A DNA stretch of 64,000 nt from Rhizopus arrhizus (lineage: Eukaryota > Mucoromycota > Mucoromycetes > Mucorales > Rhizopodaceae), in NCBI GenBank assembly GCA_024220505.1, contig JAKZZE010000023.1, forward strand, positions 310,001-374,000, in the 5' to 3' direction. Below the pieces are notes generated by a model. The model made no database searches. It saw only the letters and a list, made by a program, of their open reading frames with translations, and was not told the origin of the DNA. The first letter of the stretch is position 1. Each line of letters begins with the position of its first letter. Below are positions 1-11,725 of the stretch, piece by piece. A program made the position numbers and the translations under genes.

Positions 1-2270
1 TTGATGTGCGATTGAATTTATGATCGCTGACTGAAACTTATTGAGGATATTGTGTGTAATGATGGATGGAGCTTCATTAATTTTTTTAAAATTATTCGAT
101 ACAGGCTTTTTAATTATTGGATAACAAAAAGAAAAAGTGAATAAAAAGAAAGGATGGTTTAGTACTAAAAATAATACTGAAATATATTACTTTTACAAGC
201 ATAAAGGGCTTATTCTTTGATGACAAGAATAGTTGGAAAACTAAGTTGGAAAAAAAAAGGAAGGTTGATCTACTGCTTTATAAGTTTACTTGTTTCATCC
301 ACATACTCCAAAGTATAAAAGTGACTTTAAGGATGAATTTCCAATTCACGTCAAAAGAACCTTTTTCAACAACAGTTGCTTACATAATGCTACTATTTTT
401 ATTGATTCTAAATTAATCCTCTTTTTAAATTAAGCAATCTCGAGCTGCAGCGTGGGACCTTTTTGGCGTATGTATCATTTGTTCAGGTATCCGTCTTTAC
501 CGTAATTTATAAAATCAACGGCAACTTCCTCCATGTGTGGGTACGGGCTTGGTAGTAGGCGTTATAAAAGCGCCATTAGCAATGATCTAGAATATGCTTG
601 ATAGAAATTAATAAAACTTAAAATAGCTTTACTCCTTTACTTCTTTATGACATTCATTTGAGCTAATCAGTGGAATGAGATTGAAAGAAATGGTCTTGGA
701 ATGAGTCATTTCTAAAGTACATTGCGAAAAATGATCAAACTCTGTTACCATACCTCTAGGACATCATACTGAATCAAATGACCTTTTCACTTTCTTTTCA
801 TTTTAATTTTAGGTCAAGTAGTGAAACCCACGTCATGTATCCGCACTGACCTTTCATTTGTCAATTGTAGTGGATTTAAGTCCGTGAAAACTCCAATTCA
901 TTTTTTCAAAAAAAAAAAAAATCCTTTTATTTGTGCCTGAACCGTGTGCACACACTTTCCCAAAAATAACTTTTTTTTTAAAAATAGCTTTGTAAATAAT
1001 TAGCGTGTCACATAAACTTTATTGTTTAACGTTTGCTGTTGCATAAAAATAAAGACATGACCCTGGAAGGGTGCTTTCTTTAGCATCCAGGGTTCTTTTT
1101 CTTTGATGTATACATCAAATGGCGTATACATAATATCATGCTTTCCTTTGTCCTTCTTTAATAAAAATAAGTTGTAAAAACTACAATTTATAATTTTATA
1201 TTTTTTATTTATTTGATCCAGTGTAAGCAATGCTTTTATTATTTCCGTTTAAATTTTCCCAGTTTTGATTATTTTTTCTTTAAAAGTTCTAAACCATATT
1301 TTTGGTCTAAAAATAAATTTTTATACATCTTTGCACCGCTGGTAACCGCAGTTTTTTTTAACGATGTAATCATTTGAGAAGTAAAGATATTAGTAATAAG
1401 ACTATTTGAGTACATTCAAATCACCTCATGTTTATTTTAAGAACTTTTTTACTTATGGTTATTCTCTTATAAACGGGAGAGTTAAATAACCTTTGATGTT
1501 ATTTTTAAACTAAAAGATATTGTAGGAGATAAAAAAGTTATTTTTAGAGCTGCTATCCAATGTTTCAATCGTTTGTGTCACTTTCTTGTTTAATTTTGCT
1601 ATGCAAATAGACACTGAATATCTTTAAAAGAAAGAGAGAAAGAATATGACAACATCTTTGGTGATACTAAATCTATATTTTACTTTCAGATTATTACGAA
1701 ATCATAAAGAATTAGAAAACATCAATGGGGTTCAACGATCAATACTAGTTTTGGGAATTAGTGTCACACCAATTTGAATCCTCCTATTTTTCTTCTTCTT
1801 CTTCTTCTTTACTGCATTTTTGTAAGAAAATAAAAGATGGCAGCATCAAAACATAAAGACATGTTTATTTATATCTCAATTGATATCAATTAAGTACTAG
1901 AGCTTAAATAAAATCCAAGCTAAAATTAAATAAAAGGGTTGTGTACCTGATTGTCACAAAAAAACGTGGTGGCCATTGTCTCTTTTTGGTTCAATAAGCT
2001 TGCGGGTTCGAATATTTTTTCATTCTCTTTAATTCAAAAAGCATATGGTGTACATTTTTAAATCTACTTTTGCACGCCGATTTTAAGCTACCGATTTTGT
2101 CAACATTTATTTTTAACCTTTTTTTTTTTTTTTTTTTTCTTTCAACAAGTATATATAATTGCGCGTTTTGTTAGAAAGAGGAGAGACAAATAACTTTTTT
2201 TCTTTTTTTTTTTCTTTTTTTTTTGTAACCATTTCTGCTTTTCTCTCTCCTCTTTGTTCTCTCTATTCCT
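1..2270. other. AT-rich intergenic region, no gene seen
   Basis: No open frame with coding character was found on either strand. The stretch is AT-rich with many A and T runs, a CTT microsatellite near 1790-1810, and long T tracts at 2118-2138 and 2200-2225. The last 100 bases are strongly pyrimidine-rich and probably form the promoter or 5' leader of the gene starting at 2286. Confidence 0.6.
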
Positions 2271-2285
2271 GAGTTGTATGTTAGA

Positions 2286-3221
2286 ATGTCCTTTAAACAA
2301 TACCATTGGGACAACACAATATCGCCACATTATACAGCACAATCAATGCCATTTAACGACACATCTTCAGTAAATGACTTTAATCAATACTATTCAAATC
2401 CTCGATTAACAGAGCCCATCATGCTAGCAAACGATCAGGAAAATAACGTAAGATATTACTTCATTAATTCGAATAAAACTCTTAATAACCAATGCTTTTA
2501 AAAAATAGCTAACAAGAGCAGAAGATCTATCTCAATTAAATGAAAAGCACTTACAAACAAACATTTTAGAATATCAATTGAATTACCCCAGTTTCCATAA
2601 TCACAGTATGTATCAGTATCTAAATCACACAATAGAAAAAAGTCTAACAGTTATTACTTAGTACCTAATATGCAAGGATACCTCGATCGATTTCCAGAGC
2701 AGCATGCTGATCTCGGTTCCTTTTCATCAGGAATAGAACCCTCATCCTTACTCACTCCCGAATTTCAATATGCAATGTTCGAGAATGCAAGTATCGCATC
2801 TTCACCTTCTCTTGATTTTTTTTCAGTCGCTTCACCATCTACTGATTTCTGTACACTCGTCTCCAATTCACCACCCGACCTTCCTTTCTTTCCTCCTCCT
2901 ACTCCTCCTTCAACAAAACCTACAAAAAAAAAACCTAAAACTTCCATGAAACGCACACTATCCTATGAGAACATTATGGAGTTGGACACAAAGCAGTCCA
3001 AACCATCTCCTCCTCCCCAAAAAAAATTAAATCATGAAAAGGTGATGGAAGCACTTCGTGCAAAATTGAAAAAATCAGCATCACCAAAAGCCAAACCGGC
3101 CCCACAGCCAGTACCACCCCCTAATACAAATCCAACGACGGGCGTTCTTTTCTTAGACCTCAAGCATCGTCGTCGAAAGATAGCCAGTTCATCCAAACGA
3201 CTCAGCCATAAATCAATCTAA
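2286..3221 (+). CDS. Unrecognised Pro/Ser-rich protein, three exons
   Basis: I do not recognise this protein. The exons I infer are 2286-2447, 2509-2605 and 2662-3221, joined by introns 2448-2508 (GTAAGA...TAG) and 2606-2661 (GTATGT...TAG). Both joins keep the frame and give about 272 residues. The first exon is rich in Asn, Gln, Tyr and Ser. The second encodes a short charged stretch that could be helical. The last exon has a Ser/Pro-rich segment with proline runs such as PFFPPPTPP, then a Lys-rich region (TKKKPKTSMK), and ends in a very basic tail (DLKHRRRKIASSSKRLSHK) that could be a nuclear localisation signal. This composition suits a disordered regulatory or nuclear protein, but no domain is visible. 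The ATG follows a long pyrimidine-rich leader. The exon structure is supported by frame and splice signals; the function is unknown. Confidence 0.65.
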
Positions 3222-4187
3222 TCCTCTTTCCTTTCCTTTCTATACATATGCATCTTACAAACACCATGTTTCCACTATACCATTATATGAACAACAGCTC
3301 AACACTTTCCTTGACCACACTCCTTTCTCTTCTATACACAAATACACTTCATGTACAATAATCTACTTTGATTTCATCTCTTTTATACGCACATCTATAT
3401 ACGTAAAACATACATGTCTATACAAGCACCTAAATATCTTATTCATACTCGATCAGGCCTCTTAAATCTCTTGTTCTCTATACTCATACTCACTGTCGTT
3501 ATTTATTTTGTAAAATAAACATACTTTCCCTCTCTTTTTAGCATATAATATGAACTCTTAGTGTCTATTTAATTCGCTTCTTGTGTGTCAATGTTTAGGC
3601 ATTCATCCGACTTTACCTTGTATCTCGGTGATATTTTTGAAATCGAGATTCGTTTTTTCATCCGCAGCAGAAAATTCTGTTTAGATCCATGATCAATTCA
3701 ATCCAATCCTGCTTTCTTTTTACCCAGTAGTGAAAACAGCATGCATTTCTATCCACAGCTATCGTTCTGTGTTCAGTCTCCGGTACGCAACACAAATCAA
3801 GATCTCTTTCGTTGTTTAAAGTCTTCTAGAAAAGTGGTGTCCCATATAAATGGATGACGAAAGGTATCACAGAACTAAAACGAGGTAGTGTGGTACAAAC
3901 AAGATGAAGCTCGTTCATTCTGAAGTATAGTTAAACCTATTTATTCTTCAAAAGCCTATTTAAATAACCAGTTCACAGCGCACTAAACATTTGAATTGTT
4001 TATTCCTCCCTCTGAAAATTTGCGTTTATTTACGGATTGTATCAATGAATATCGCCTCAGCAGCAATTCTTTTAGTTTGAACAAGTAACCAACCTTTTCT
4101 TCTTTCAAACAATAATTACACAGAAACCAATATTTTTTCATATTGTTTAATTTCGTATGTATCTTTTTTACTTCTTTACTCTAAATT
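3222..4187. other. Intergenic region between an unknown gene and a minus-strand exon
   Basis: No coding frame was recognised. The first part is pyrimidine-rich and probably the 3' untranslated region of the upstream gene; AATAAA-like words occur near 3515. The rest is plain AT-rich sequence. Confidence 0.5.
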
Positions 4188-4418
4188 CTAATTGAATCCA
4201 CCGCTCTTATTAACTAAGCCACCTTTACTGATTACGCGTTCTGTATCATACAGCTTAAAGGGCAAGACACATAGGCCATTACAAAAAGCACGCTTCTTTT
4301 CTATCTCTCCTTCATACCATTCTTGCTTTGTATTTTGTGGATCTTTACGACGGGCCTCTTGAGATACAAACAGTTTACGTCTATTCGGAAAAAAAAAGGG
4401 TTCAGTATATGGGTCCTG
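4188..4418 (-). CDS. Probable last exon of an unknown minus-strand gene
   Basis: Reading the minus strand from about 4418 to the TAG at 4188-4190 gives an open frame of 76 codons with clear protein-like composition. It starts QQDPYTEPFF, continues with RRKLFVSQEARRKDP and QEWYEGEIEKKRAFC, and ends with a segment containing LPFKLYDTERVI. There is no ATG near its start, and a possible acceptor (ATAACAG) lies just upstream, so it looks like a terminal exon. Codons further upstream, near 4440-4480, could encode a hydrophobic stretch, suggesting a small membrane protein, but I could not find a convincing donor; the only obvious intron would be about 20 nt, which is too short. The gene would diverge from the neighbour at 4538. 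The family is not recognised. Confidence 0.4.
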   Translation of the reverse strand, partial: QDPYTEPFFFPNRRKLFVSQEARRKDPQNTKQEWYEGEIEKKRAFCNGLCVLPFKLYDTERVISKGGLVNKSGGFN

Positions 4419-4537
4419 CTGTTATTTTGTTGATTACTTGGATAAGAAGACAAAAAGCGATGACAAGAGTAGCAGTGGTACTTTGTGACTCTTAAAATCT
4501 AAACGCATCACTGTTTAGAATTTTTCTTTTTTCCCTC

Positions 4538-4903
4538 ATGACCATCTTTTCGACTTTTTTAACTCAATCGATAAGAACATTGACCACAGGCAATACGCCT
4601 GTAAAAACCACGGCGACTCAATGGTCACCTAAAAAGCGAGTATCAAGAGAAACAATGGAAAAAATCAGAGCGTTGGCTTTTAGGGTAAAAAGAATGAATG
4701 AAAAAGTCCATGTTCTCACTCCCATGCAGCAACCTGATGTTTATGATTCAATAAAATTATCTCAAGAGTTCAAATTATCCGTAGAAGCCATTCGTCGTAT
4801 TTTGAAATCGAAATACCAGCCCACGTTCAAAGATGCCGAAAGACAAGAAAAAAAAATCGGTACAAGGCCATGGGTGAACGAAAAGAGGCATTTAAAAGAT
4901 TAG
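4538..4903 (+). CDS. RRG9: RRG9/neugrin-like mitochondrial protein
   Basis: This is a single-exon gene for 121 residues. The first 25 residues (start MTIFSTFLTQSIRTL) are hydroxylated, basic and without acidic residues, as expected for a mitochondrial presequence. From about residue 29 there is a W-S-P-K-K-R-VSRETMEKIRAL segment, then PDVYDSIKLSQEFKLS and VEAIRRILKSKYQP, followed by a charged tail (ERQEKK). This order of short helices (Ser-rich cap, L-S-x-x-F-x-x-S, E-A-I-R-R-I-L-K-S-K) is characteristic of the RRG9/neugrin family, which is needed for respiratory growth and mitochondrial genome maintenance in yeast and for mitochondrial 16S rRNA function in animals. Family assignment is by remembered pattern. 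The stop lies 31 nt from the stop of the convergent NHP6 gene, so the transcripts almost certainly overlap at their 3' ends. Confidence 0.7.
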   Translation: MTIFSTFLTQSIRTLTTGNTPVKTTATQWSPKKRVSRETMEKIRALAFRVKRMNEKVHVLTPMQQPDVYDSIKLSQEFKLSVEAIRRILKSKYQPTFKDAERQEKKIGTRPWVNEKRHLKD

Positions 4904-4934
4904 GTCGAAAATGATTCTTTATATAAAAATGCAT

Positions 4935-5338
4935 TTAAGCAGCAGCCTTAGCCTTTTCATCTTCATAACGCTTCTTGTCAGCTTCAGCCTTTTCAGTAAA
5001 AGGCTATAAAAAGTGTGAATACACGTAAAGCAAAACACGTCCACTTATTTACCTTCTTTTCTTCGTCTGTCATTTCTTTCCATTTAGCACCAAGAATTTT
5101 ACCAATTTCGCCTTTATAAAGAAAGATGAGCTTTTTTTTGGTCTTTGAAATATACCTGCAACTTACCAAACTTAGCCTCAGGGTTTTCCTTGATAACATT
5201 TTCACGATTGGCTTGAGAAAAGAACATGTAGGCAGATAAAGCACGCTTGGGAGCGTTGGGATCTTTCTTTCCGCGTTTCTTTTTATCATCAGAAGCAGCG
5301 GCACGCTTACTAACCTTGGCAGAGGGTTCCTTGGGCAT
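4935..5338 (-). CDS. NHP6: NHP6-type HMG-box chromatin protein
   Basis: There are three exons on the minus strand: 5338-5167, 5111-5053 and 5003-4935. Introns are 5166-5112 (GTAAGT...AAG) and 5052-5004 (GTAAAT...TAG), and all phases agree. The product is about 99 residues. A basic N-terminal tail ([14 protein letters not shown]) leads into a single HMG box: [20 protein letters not shown], then [20 protein letters not shown] and [14 protein letters not shown]. Length and layout match the non-sequence-specific fungal NHP6A/B proteins, which bend DNA in the minor groove and work with FACT and SWI/SNF. The start is the ATG immediately before [10 protein letters not shown]. The acceptor of the first intron sits after an AAAG, slightly unusual but frame-consistent. 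It converges on the RRG9-like gene. Confidence 0.93.
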
Positions 5339-5611
5339 TTTATTTTTTAGATGTATTCTATAAAGAAAAAAAAAAAAGAAAAAAAAAGGGAGAGGCGTTG
5401 ATTGCACTAAACAAAGACGCTGCAATCTATTTCGTCACTACGAAATAAGGCGGACATTGAATTGCGCTTATACTGAACTCACGAAGCGGTGGCTTCGTTA
5501 TTGTGTGTTCTGGCAGAGATAGATTCTTGACAGGAGGTTGTACATAGAGCGTAGATGAATCAATGTATTCATATATCTATTCTATATCTTCAATTCAAAC
5601 GTTAGATCTTC
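5339..5611. promoter_or_regulatory. Upstream region of NHP6
   Basis: On the NHP6 strand this is the 5' flank. A long pyrimidine-rich run lies at 5360-5390 just before the start codon, as in other genes of this window. No further element could be assigned. Confidence 0.3.
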
Positions 5612-5836
5612 TCATTCAACTAAGCTGTACGTGGTTACCGCTTTAGTATTTCCTTCCCTGAACACTTGCTCCAAAGCTTCATCAAGTATGAGAATAAGAG
5701 GAAGGCTTTGGTGAATTTGAATACAAAAGTATTTTAACAAAGGGTCATTATAAACAGAGGATTTCACATCTAGATGCCTTGGATTCATATTCCATGATGC
5801 CAAGCGACCTCTTAACAAATGTTCAATCCTCCTGTT
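5612..5836 (-). CDS. Possible terminal exon of an unknown gene
   Basis: On the minus strand an open frame runs from a good acceptor (TTCTATAG at 5837-5844) to a stop at 5612-5614. It encodes about 74 residues: NRRIEHLLRGRLASW, then NMNPRHLDVKSS, VYNDPLLKYF, and an amphipathic end with LDEALEQVFREGN. There is no ATG, so if real it is a last exon. An upstream exon ending GATGTC|GTAAGA near 5868 is possible but leaves an intron of only about 30 nt. Composition is protein-like, but I recognise no family. It could be a relic. Confidence 0.3.
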   Translation of the reverse strand, partial: NRRIEHLLRGRLASWNMNPRHLDVKSSVYNDPLLKYFCIQIHQSLPLILILDEALEQVFREGNTKAVTTYSLVE

Positions 5837-5849
5837 CTATAGAAGCTCT

Positions 5850-7190
5850 GATCATATCATTCTCTTACGACATCTTTCCTTGCAAAAAAAAAAGGACCCA
5901 TTGCTGGCAGTGAGATCGTCAATAACTTGATTCCGTCCTTAAATTGCCCCTACGTCCTCTTAGTGATGATTTGAATTTGAGAGAAAATTTTGGCAAGCCT
6001 TCAAGAAACAAGTCACTTTAAATTCCGTACACATGCTCATTGTAGGATGTGTATCTATCTTTTGGTATAAAGCAGAATCCTTTCCAATGCTATTCACTGT
6101 CCCTAATCAATAGCACTATGGTGTTGTAAGGATTTATTTCTATTTAATTGTTCATGACAAATCGCTTTTTTTTTACGCCATTTAATTAAAAAAGGTGTGA
6201 TTTCCTTATAAAGATTTTTATTAAAACATGCATGCTTGCTTTATAACATTCATATAATTTAGCATTTATACAAGATGTCTTTTTTATGAATGAATAAAAT
6301 GTCTTGAAACTAGATGAATGAATAAAAGCACCAGCGAATACATTCTGTTCTTTGAAAAAAGCACAAGATGAAGCGCTTGAAATTGTCCATATTCATTCTT
6401 CACTACCTTCTAATAAAAAAAAGAGCTCCTTGTGCTGCAAAATGAATATTTTTAATTTATCCCTAGTCACAGCTTGATATCACAAAAAGTTTGCCTATTT
6501 GTGTTTGTAGACAAAGAACAAACAAAGCCATCGTTTCTTTATTGTGAAACAAAAACAATGTAATTGACTACAAACTTATTTCTCACACTATCCTTTTCTT
6601 CATTTAAAGCAAGATTCAAAGATATTTAAAGTACATTGTACCGCTCTGAAAGGTGAGGCTTGGTTAAATAGGCTCTATCTTTTATAGGCTACCGTTTGAC
6701 TGTATTTACTGTGTTCTGATATATGACTTTTACTTGCGAGCACAGTTACCCTTTTTTAACCAAAATTTCAAAGCATACTATGTCTTTTTCTTTGTTTAAA
6801 TGGTACAAGTGGGGAATCGGTTGAAGATAGCAATCAATGAGGTGTACAAGCAAAGAAAATAATCCAACGTTACTGACATGCCTTGATCTGTCTTTTTCTC
6901 TGTCGATTGGCCCTGGTTTTTTTTTTTTTTTTGCAAGCCGACATGAAAATTTTTTACGTTTTTTCGACAACAGACAAAAACATTTCCAAATGTCCAATCA
7001 ACGATCTATAACGAGGCACATATCCTCTAAGAAACAAAGATCAAATCATACAATTAAACTGAAACCGCTATTTTTTTTTTTTGAAATTTACAGACCTGTC
7101 CTCTTTCTTTTTTTTTTCCCCTTTTTTTTTGCTGTTTTCAAAATCAAGGGTAGCACAGTGACCCTTACTTGTCATACCATTACACAAGGA
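5850..7190. other. Intergenic region upstream of chitin synthase
   Basis: Several short open frames exist, but none has coding character. Long T tracts occur at 6918-6932, 7071-7082 and 7108-7130. These pyrimidine-rich blocks probably form part of the chitin synthase promoter or leader. Confidence 0.5.
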
Positions 7191-7191
7191 A

Positions 7192-10100
7192 ATGACAGAT
7201 CCACAGCTTCCTTTAGGCATGAAAAGGTCAAAATCACTGTCCAGACCAGAGCGTCAAAGACGACGAACGACCATGATTCAATCTCAAGAGATACCACATC
7301 ATTTACAATTTCAATTGGATGAAAAGAAACATCAAAAAGAACAAGAAGAAACAGACAAGACGTTGACAAGTGCCTGGGCCTGGATAGCTTACTTGGCCAC
7401 TTGCTGTATTCCTTCTTATTTCTTGCGTACCTGCTTTGGCAAGTCGAACAAAAACATGCAGCAGGCTTGGCGAGAAAAGGTAGGGAACCTGCTTTTATAA
7501 AAATGACTGACCTTCCTGTCTAGGTGACTTTATGTTATTTGATCGCTCTGTTATGTGGCTTACTGGCCTATGTCATTTATGGTTTGCATCTCAACATTTG
7601 TCCAGAGAAAACAGAAGGCTATCCTTATTCCACTCTGATAAATGGCACAAGGCAGCGAGTTCAAAGAAATGAAGTATCAGTCTTTGGAAAGCTGTATTCA
7701 TTTGGTGTCATGCAAAGCTTTATGCAAACCCAAGGCATGAATTTGACAACTGAGTTTCAAGGTATGGAGCTTGGAGCACTATTTGACGGAGACACACATG
7801 GCGCTTGTGCACCATACAGGCATGGTTCAGCAGATCCTACCCTCTCTCCGTGTACTGTGACAAGCAGTCAAGGTATTTTTTTTTGAAGACAGTAAACAGG
7901 GAATGAAGAGATTGATGCACTCTTTAGGTCAAACGTTAACCTCAAAAAACAAGACTTGCATTCCTTTAAGAAAGCTGCAATCCTATCGTCCAAGCGCGCG
8001 ATACATTAGTTTTGAATGGCAAGATATTCATGACAACCAGCTTGTCTTGGTCGGCGGCAACATCCTGAACCTCACCCAGTACAGCAACAGCTTTGGACCC
8101 ACTGTTGATCAAGCCATCCAATCGTCCAAGGGGAACGACATGACCTATGCACTGCTCTATACCAACCAAGGCAAACAGGCTCGATCGTGTCTTGTCGCTC
8201 GACACAGCATCGGTATCGCCACACGGGAACTGAGTGGATGTATCGCGGACAAGATTATAATGAACATCATGTTTGCCGTCGTCCTGGCCATCATCATCAT
8301 CCGGTACTCCATGGCCCTCCTCTTTCAGTGGGTGATCGCACGTCGCCTGACCAAGCCTGGCGGTCGATCGAATTGGTTGGCATGGCGTTCGGTTCAGGGC
8401 GGCAATGATGATCCAGCGAATCATGCGGCGCTCTTGCAAAGTGGGACGAGTGAGAGTTCTTTGGAAAGTACGGACCGCGGACGGCTGAATGGGACTCGTT
8501 CGGATATTGTCAACACAGAACTGTATACTGTGATGCTCGTCACTTGTTATTCAGAAGGGGAAGAAGGCTTGAGGACCACCATGGATAGTTTGTCAAACAC
8601 GACCTATTCCGATCAACACAAGGTGATGAAAAGAAAACCGGTCAAAGAGAAATCCTAACGTTCGTTCTAGATCTTTTTCGTGATCGCAGACGGATTGATT
8701 ACAGGTGCAGGCGAGTCAAGATCGACACCGGATATTGTGATTGACATGATGGACCTGGATCCTTTGATGGCTAATCCAAAACCTTGTTCTTACCTTGCGG
8801 TAGCCAATGGAGAAAAACAATTGAATATGGCTAAAGTGGTAAGTGGTTTATGAAGAGCATAAGAGAGAGAGAGTAACATGTCTTGGTTAGTATGCTGGTC
8901 ACTACAACGGTACGCCTTGTATAACAATTGTCAAATGTGGTACAAAAGAGGAACAAAGGGGCCCCAAAGCAGGAAATCGAGGCAAACGTGATTCTCAAGT
9001 GATCCTGATGACCTTCTTTCAACGCGTCCTGCTCAATGATCGATTGACAGAACTTGACTATGACATCTTTTGGAAAATGACGTGGCTCATGAAGGGTGTG
9101 ACACCCGACAGGTTCGAGACGGTCTTGATGGTGGATGCTGATACAGAAGTTTTACCAGACGCGCTCACCTACATGGTGGCTGCTATGGCCAATGATATCA
9201 CCATCATGGGGCTTTGTGGAGAGACACGGATTGCGAACAAAAGGGCTTCTTGGGTCACAGCGATTCAGGTATTCGAGTACTACATCTCACATCACTATGC
9301 CAAGGCATTTGAATCTCTTTTTGGTATGGTGACCTGTCTTCCTGGCTGCTTTAGCATGTACCGTATCAAGGCACCCAAGTGCGGTGCATGGGTGCCTATC
9401 CTTGCCAATCCAGACATCGTGCTCGAGTACAACCAAAACACGGTGACCACACTGCATGAAAAGAATCTACTCCTCCTGGGTGAGGATCGATTCCTGTCGA
9501 CCTTGATGCTTCGTACCTTTCCCAAGCGTCAAATGATGTTTGTGCCTCAAGCACGTTGTCGTACGGTCGTGCCCGACACACTTTCCGTTCTCTTGTCACA
9601 GCGTCGACGATGGATCAACTCGACCATTCACAACCTGATGGAGCTGGTACTTGTCTCTGATCTTTGCGGTATTGCCTGCTTATCGATGCAATTCTCTGTC
9701 TTTGTGGATCTCATCGGCACCCTCGTGTTGCCCGCAGCGATCGTGATGTCTATCTATCTGATCGTTCAAACCGCCCTATCGACAGATCCGCAGTGGCAGT
9801 CGTTGGGTCTGCTCGTCGCCATCTTGTTCTTGCCGGCCATCTTGATCTCGATCACTACATTTAAATGGATCTATATCTGCTGGCTCGTGAGTAAGTAGCA
9901 CTTGTGATGTATATTGAAAAATTCTCACGTTTATTTAGTTTATATCTGTGCTTTGCCTGTCTGGAACATGCTGCTTCCTTTGTATTCTTTCTGGCATTTT
10001 GATGACTTCTCATGGGGTGCTACTCGTGTCGTGGTCGGTGAAAAGAAGCAGGAGGGACATGGTGATGGCGAAGGGATCTTTGATTCAAAACGACTCATTA

Positions 10101-10192
10101 TGAAAACATGGCGAGATTGGGAAAATGAACGTAGAGGGCTGAAACCAGAACCTGTCAAGATACGTTTGAAAACACCAAAGGACATATTTTAA
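7192..10192 (+). CDS. CHS: Chitin synthase, Chs3-like (class IV type), six exons
   Basis: The product is a membrane glycosyltransferase that makes chitin from UDP-GlcNAc at the plasma membrane. Inferred exons are 7192-7479, 7524-7856, 7900-8622, 8671-8838, 8891-9890 and 9939-10192, about 921 residues. Two hydrophobic segments lie near the N-terminus ([29 protein letters not shown]), followed by an extracytoplasmic stretch starting [17 protein letters not shown] and another helix ([15 protein letters not shown]). The catalytic domain has [37 protein letters not shown] and the QRRRW signature. At least three helices follow, then [13 protein letters not shown], a C-terminal motif typical of class IV enzymes (usually WGNTR). 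The second intron is the one uncertain join: a 43-nt GTGACA...CAG intron (7857-7899) restores frame, but so would one base fewer in the T9 run at 7876-7884. Confidence 0.9.
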
Positions 10193-10716
10193 TCTCACCT
10201 TTAATAAACCATACAATTCACTCCTCAGTGAGTTCTTGGATCCATCGGCTTGAAGGGATAAATGAGCAAAGACATTTTAAATGATTCAATTCTTTGTTTC
10301 ATTTTGAATGAACAAATAATAATTTGTGAGATGTTTTACTTTATGCATATCTGCTTACTTTGTAAATAATATCTTATTTAGGTAGCGCACCTTTAACTAA
10401 TAAGAAAGCAATGGAAAAGAAAGATACATTTAAAAGCAGATGAGATTAGACACTAAGCCGAGGGATATTTGTACGGTGTCTATTGTTTTCATATCTATTT
10501 TTCAGTCGAGACGAGCGCATCTCTATTCATACTGATAAAGTGTTTAAACAGCATGACGTGTAAATATACCGAAAAGGCGTTTTTGGTTGCATTCTTTCCA
10601 TTTGAATTTCCGAAATAAGGTCCAACTTTTAATCGAAAAAACGTCATTTCTGTGTTTGCATTTATAAACTTTTTATAAAAAAATTTTTTTTTTTTCTTCT
10701 TTTCAACTCGTCTAAA
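10193..10716. promoter_or_regulatory. Intergenic region with TATA-like box upstream of the CBS gene
   Basis: The first bases are the 3' flank of chitin synthase, with AATAAA near 10203. Just upstream of the next start codon lies an AT box (TATAAACTTTTTATAAAA, about 10664-10681) and then a T-rich tract. The spacing of about 50 nt to the ATG suggests a short leader. Confidence 0.4.
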
Positions 10717-11725
10717 ATGACAACTTTGTTAAATAGCAATAATTCAAGTGTAAACCAAACAAGCTTTAAAGGGTATCAACAATTTATAGCATCCAGTCGT
10801 ATTGATGACTTGATTCAAAAAGTAAAGCCAGTGGATCAACAAAGAAAATTAATTGATTTACCTGTTACGGCTACAATTGAAGAAGCATTAGATATTTTAT
10901 TAGCAAATGATATTCGATCAGTGCCTATCTATCAATATACAGTCGATAATAAAAAGGAATATGTTAAGATTGTGAGCGCATTGGATTTACTAAGACTATT
11001 AAGTACACAAGTAATAAGATGATAAAATGAACGTGGGAAAAAACAAACTGACCGTGAAACACTAGATCACTGCTGACACTGCCAAATTACGTGAGGATGT
11101 CTTGCTGATCACATTAAAGGAAGCTATTCATTTTGGTGAAAACGTGGCTATTTTGAAATCGAGCGATTCACTAGACAAGTTGATTAAATGGTTTACTATT
11201 GAACATCGCGTGTTGATTGAACAACAAGAACCTTTAAACTATCTCTTGTTAACTCAAATGGATCTCATTCAATACTTTCAATTAGAAAATCATCGATTAG
11301 GTTCTGAATTGCTTGACTTGTCTGTGTCTGATATTAAGCCATTAGGTGTTCATTCCATCGTCAACTTCAAGATTACTGCCATCGAAGCCTTCTTGAAACT
11401 TGGTGGAGATAACAGGCTGAGTGCTTTACCAATTGTAGATGATTTAGGTGAGTTTGTGACCGAATTGAGCGCAAGTGACTTGCGTGGGTTGAATAGAGAA
11501 AGGTGGTCTAGTCTATCAAAACCAGTTGTGATGTATCTGAAAGAAAGTCATGGTGATTTATTATCTCCAAAGACCTGTCATGATCAATTTACCCTTTCAC
11601 AAATACTGACTGCATTTGCTTTAAGAAAGGCGGATAAACTTTGGTGGATTAATTCCACTTCTGGACAGCTCCAAGGTGTCATTACATTAACAGATATCAT
11701 TTCAACTTTTGCTTCTCATTTTTAA
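10717..11725 (+). CDS. CBS-domain protein (AMPK-gamma/SDS23-like)
   Basis: Two exons, 10717-11010 and 11066-11725, are joined by an intron with GTAATA...TAG; both phases are 0, giving 317 residues. Visible CBS hallmarks are ATIEEALDILLANDIRSVPI with VKIVSALDLLRLL (first module), LDKLIKWFTIEHRVLI with LLLTQMDLIQYF (second), ITAIEAFLKLGGDNRLSALP with LGEFVTELSASDLRGL (third), and TLSQILTAFALRKADKLWWI with GVITLTDIISTF (fourth). Four CBS repeats, that is two Bateman modules, fit adenine-nucleotide sensors such as the AMPK gamma subunit and the SDS23 family. Each repeat ends in the usual [ST]-x-x-D, which binds ribose in nucleotide-binding members. The exact orthologue is uncertain. It would act in the cytosol or nucleus. 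Confidence 0.8.

Noticed and set aside
2142..2342. Minus-strand frame with a Lys run opposite the start of the first gene
   Set aside because: Driven by a T tract; it overlaps the start of a better supported gene.
6837..7322. 161-codon frame upstream of and overlapping chitin synthase
   Set aside because: It is made of T-run-derived Phe stretches and overlaps the real first exon in another frame.
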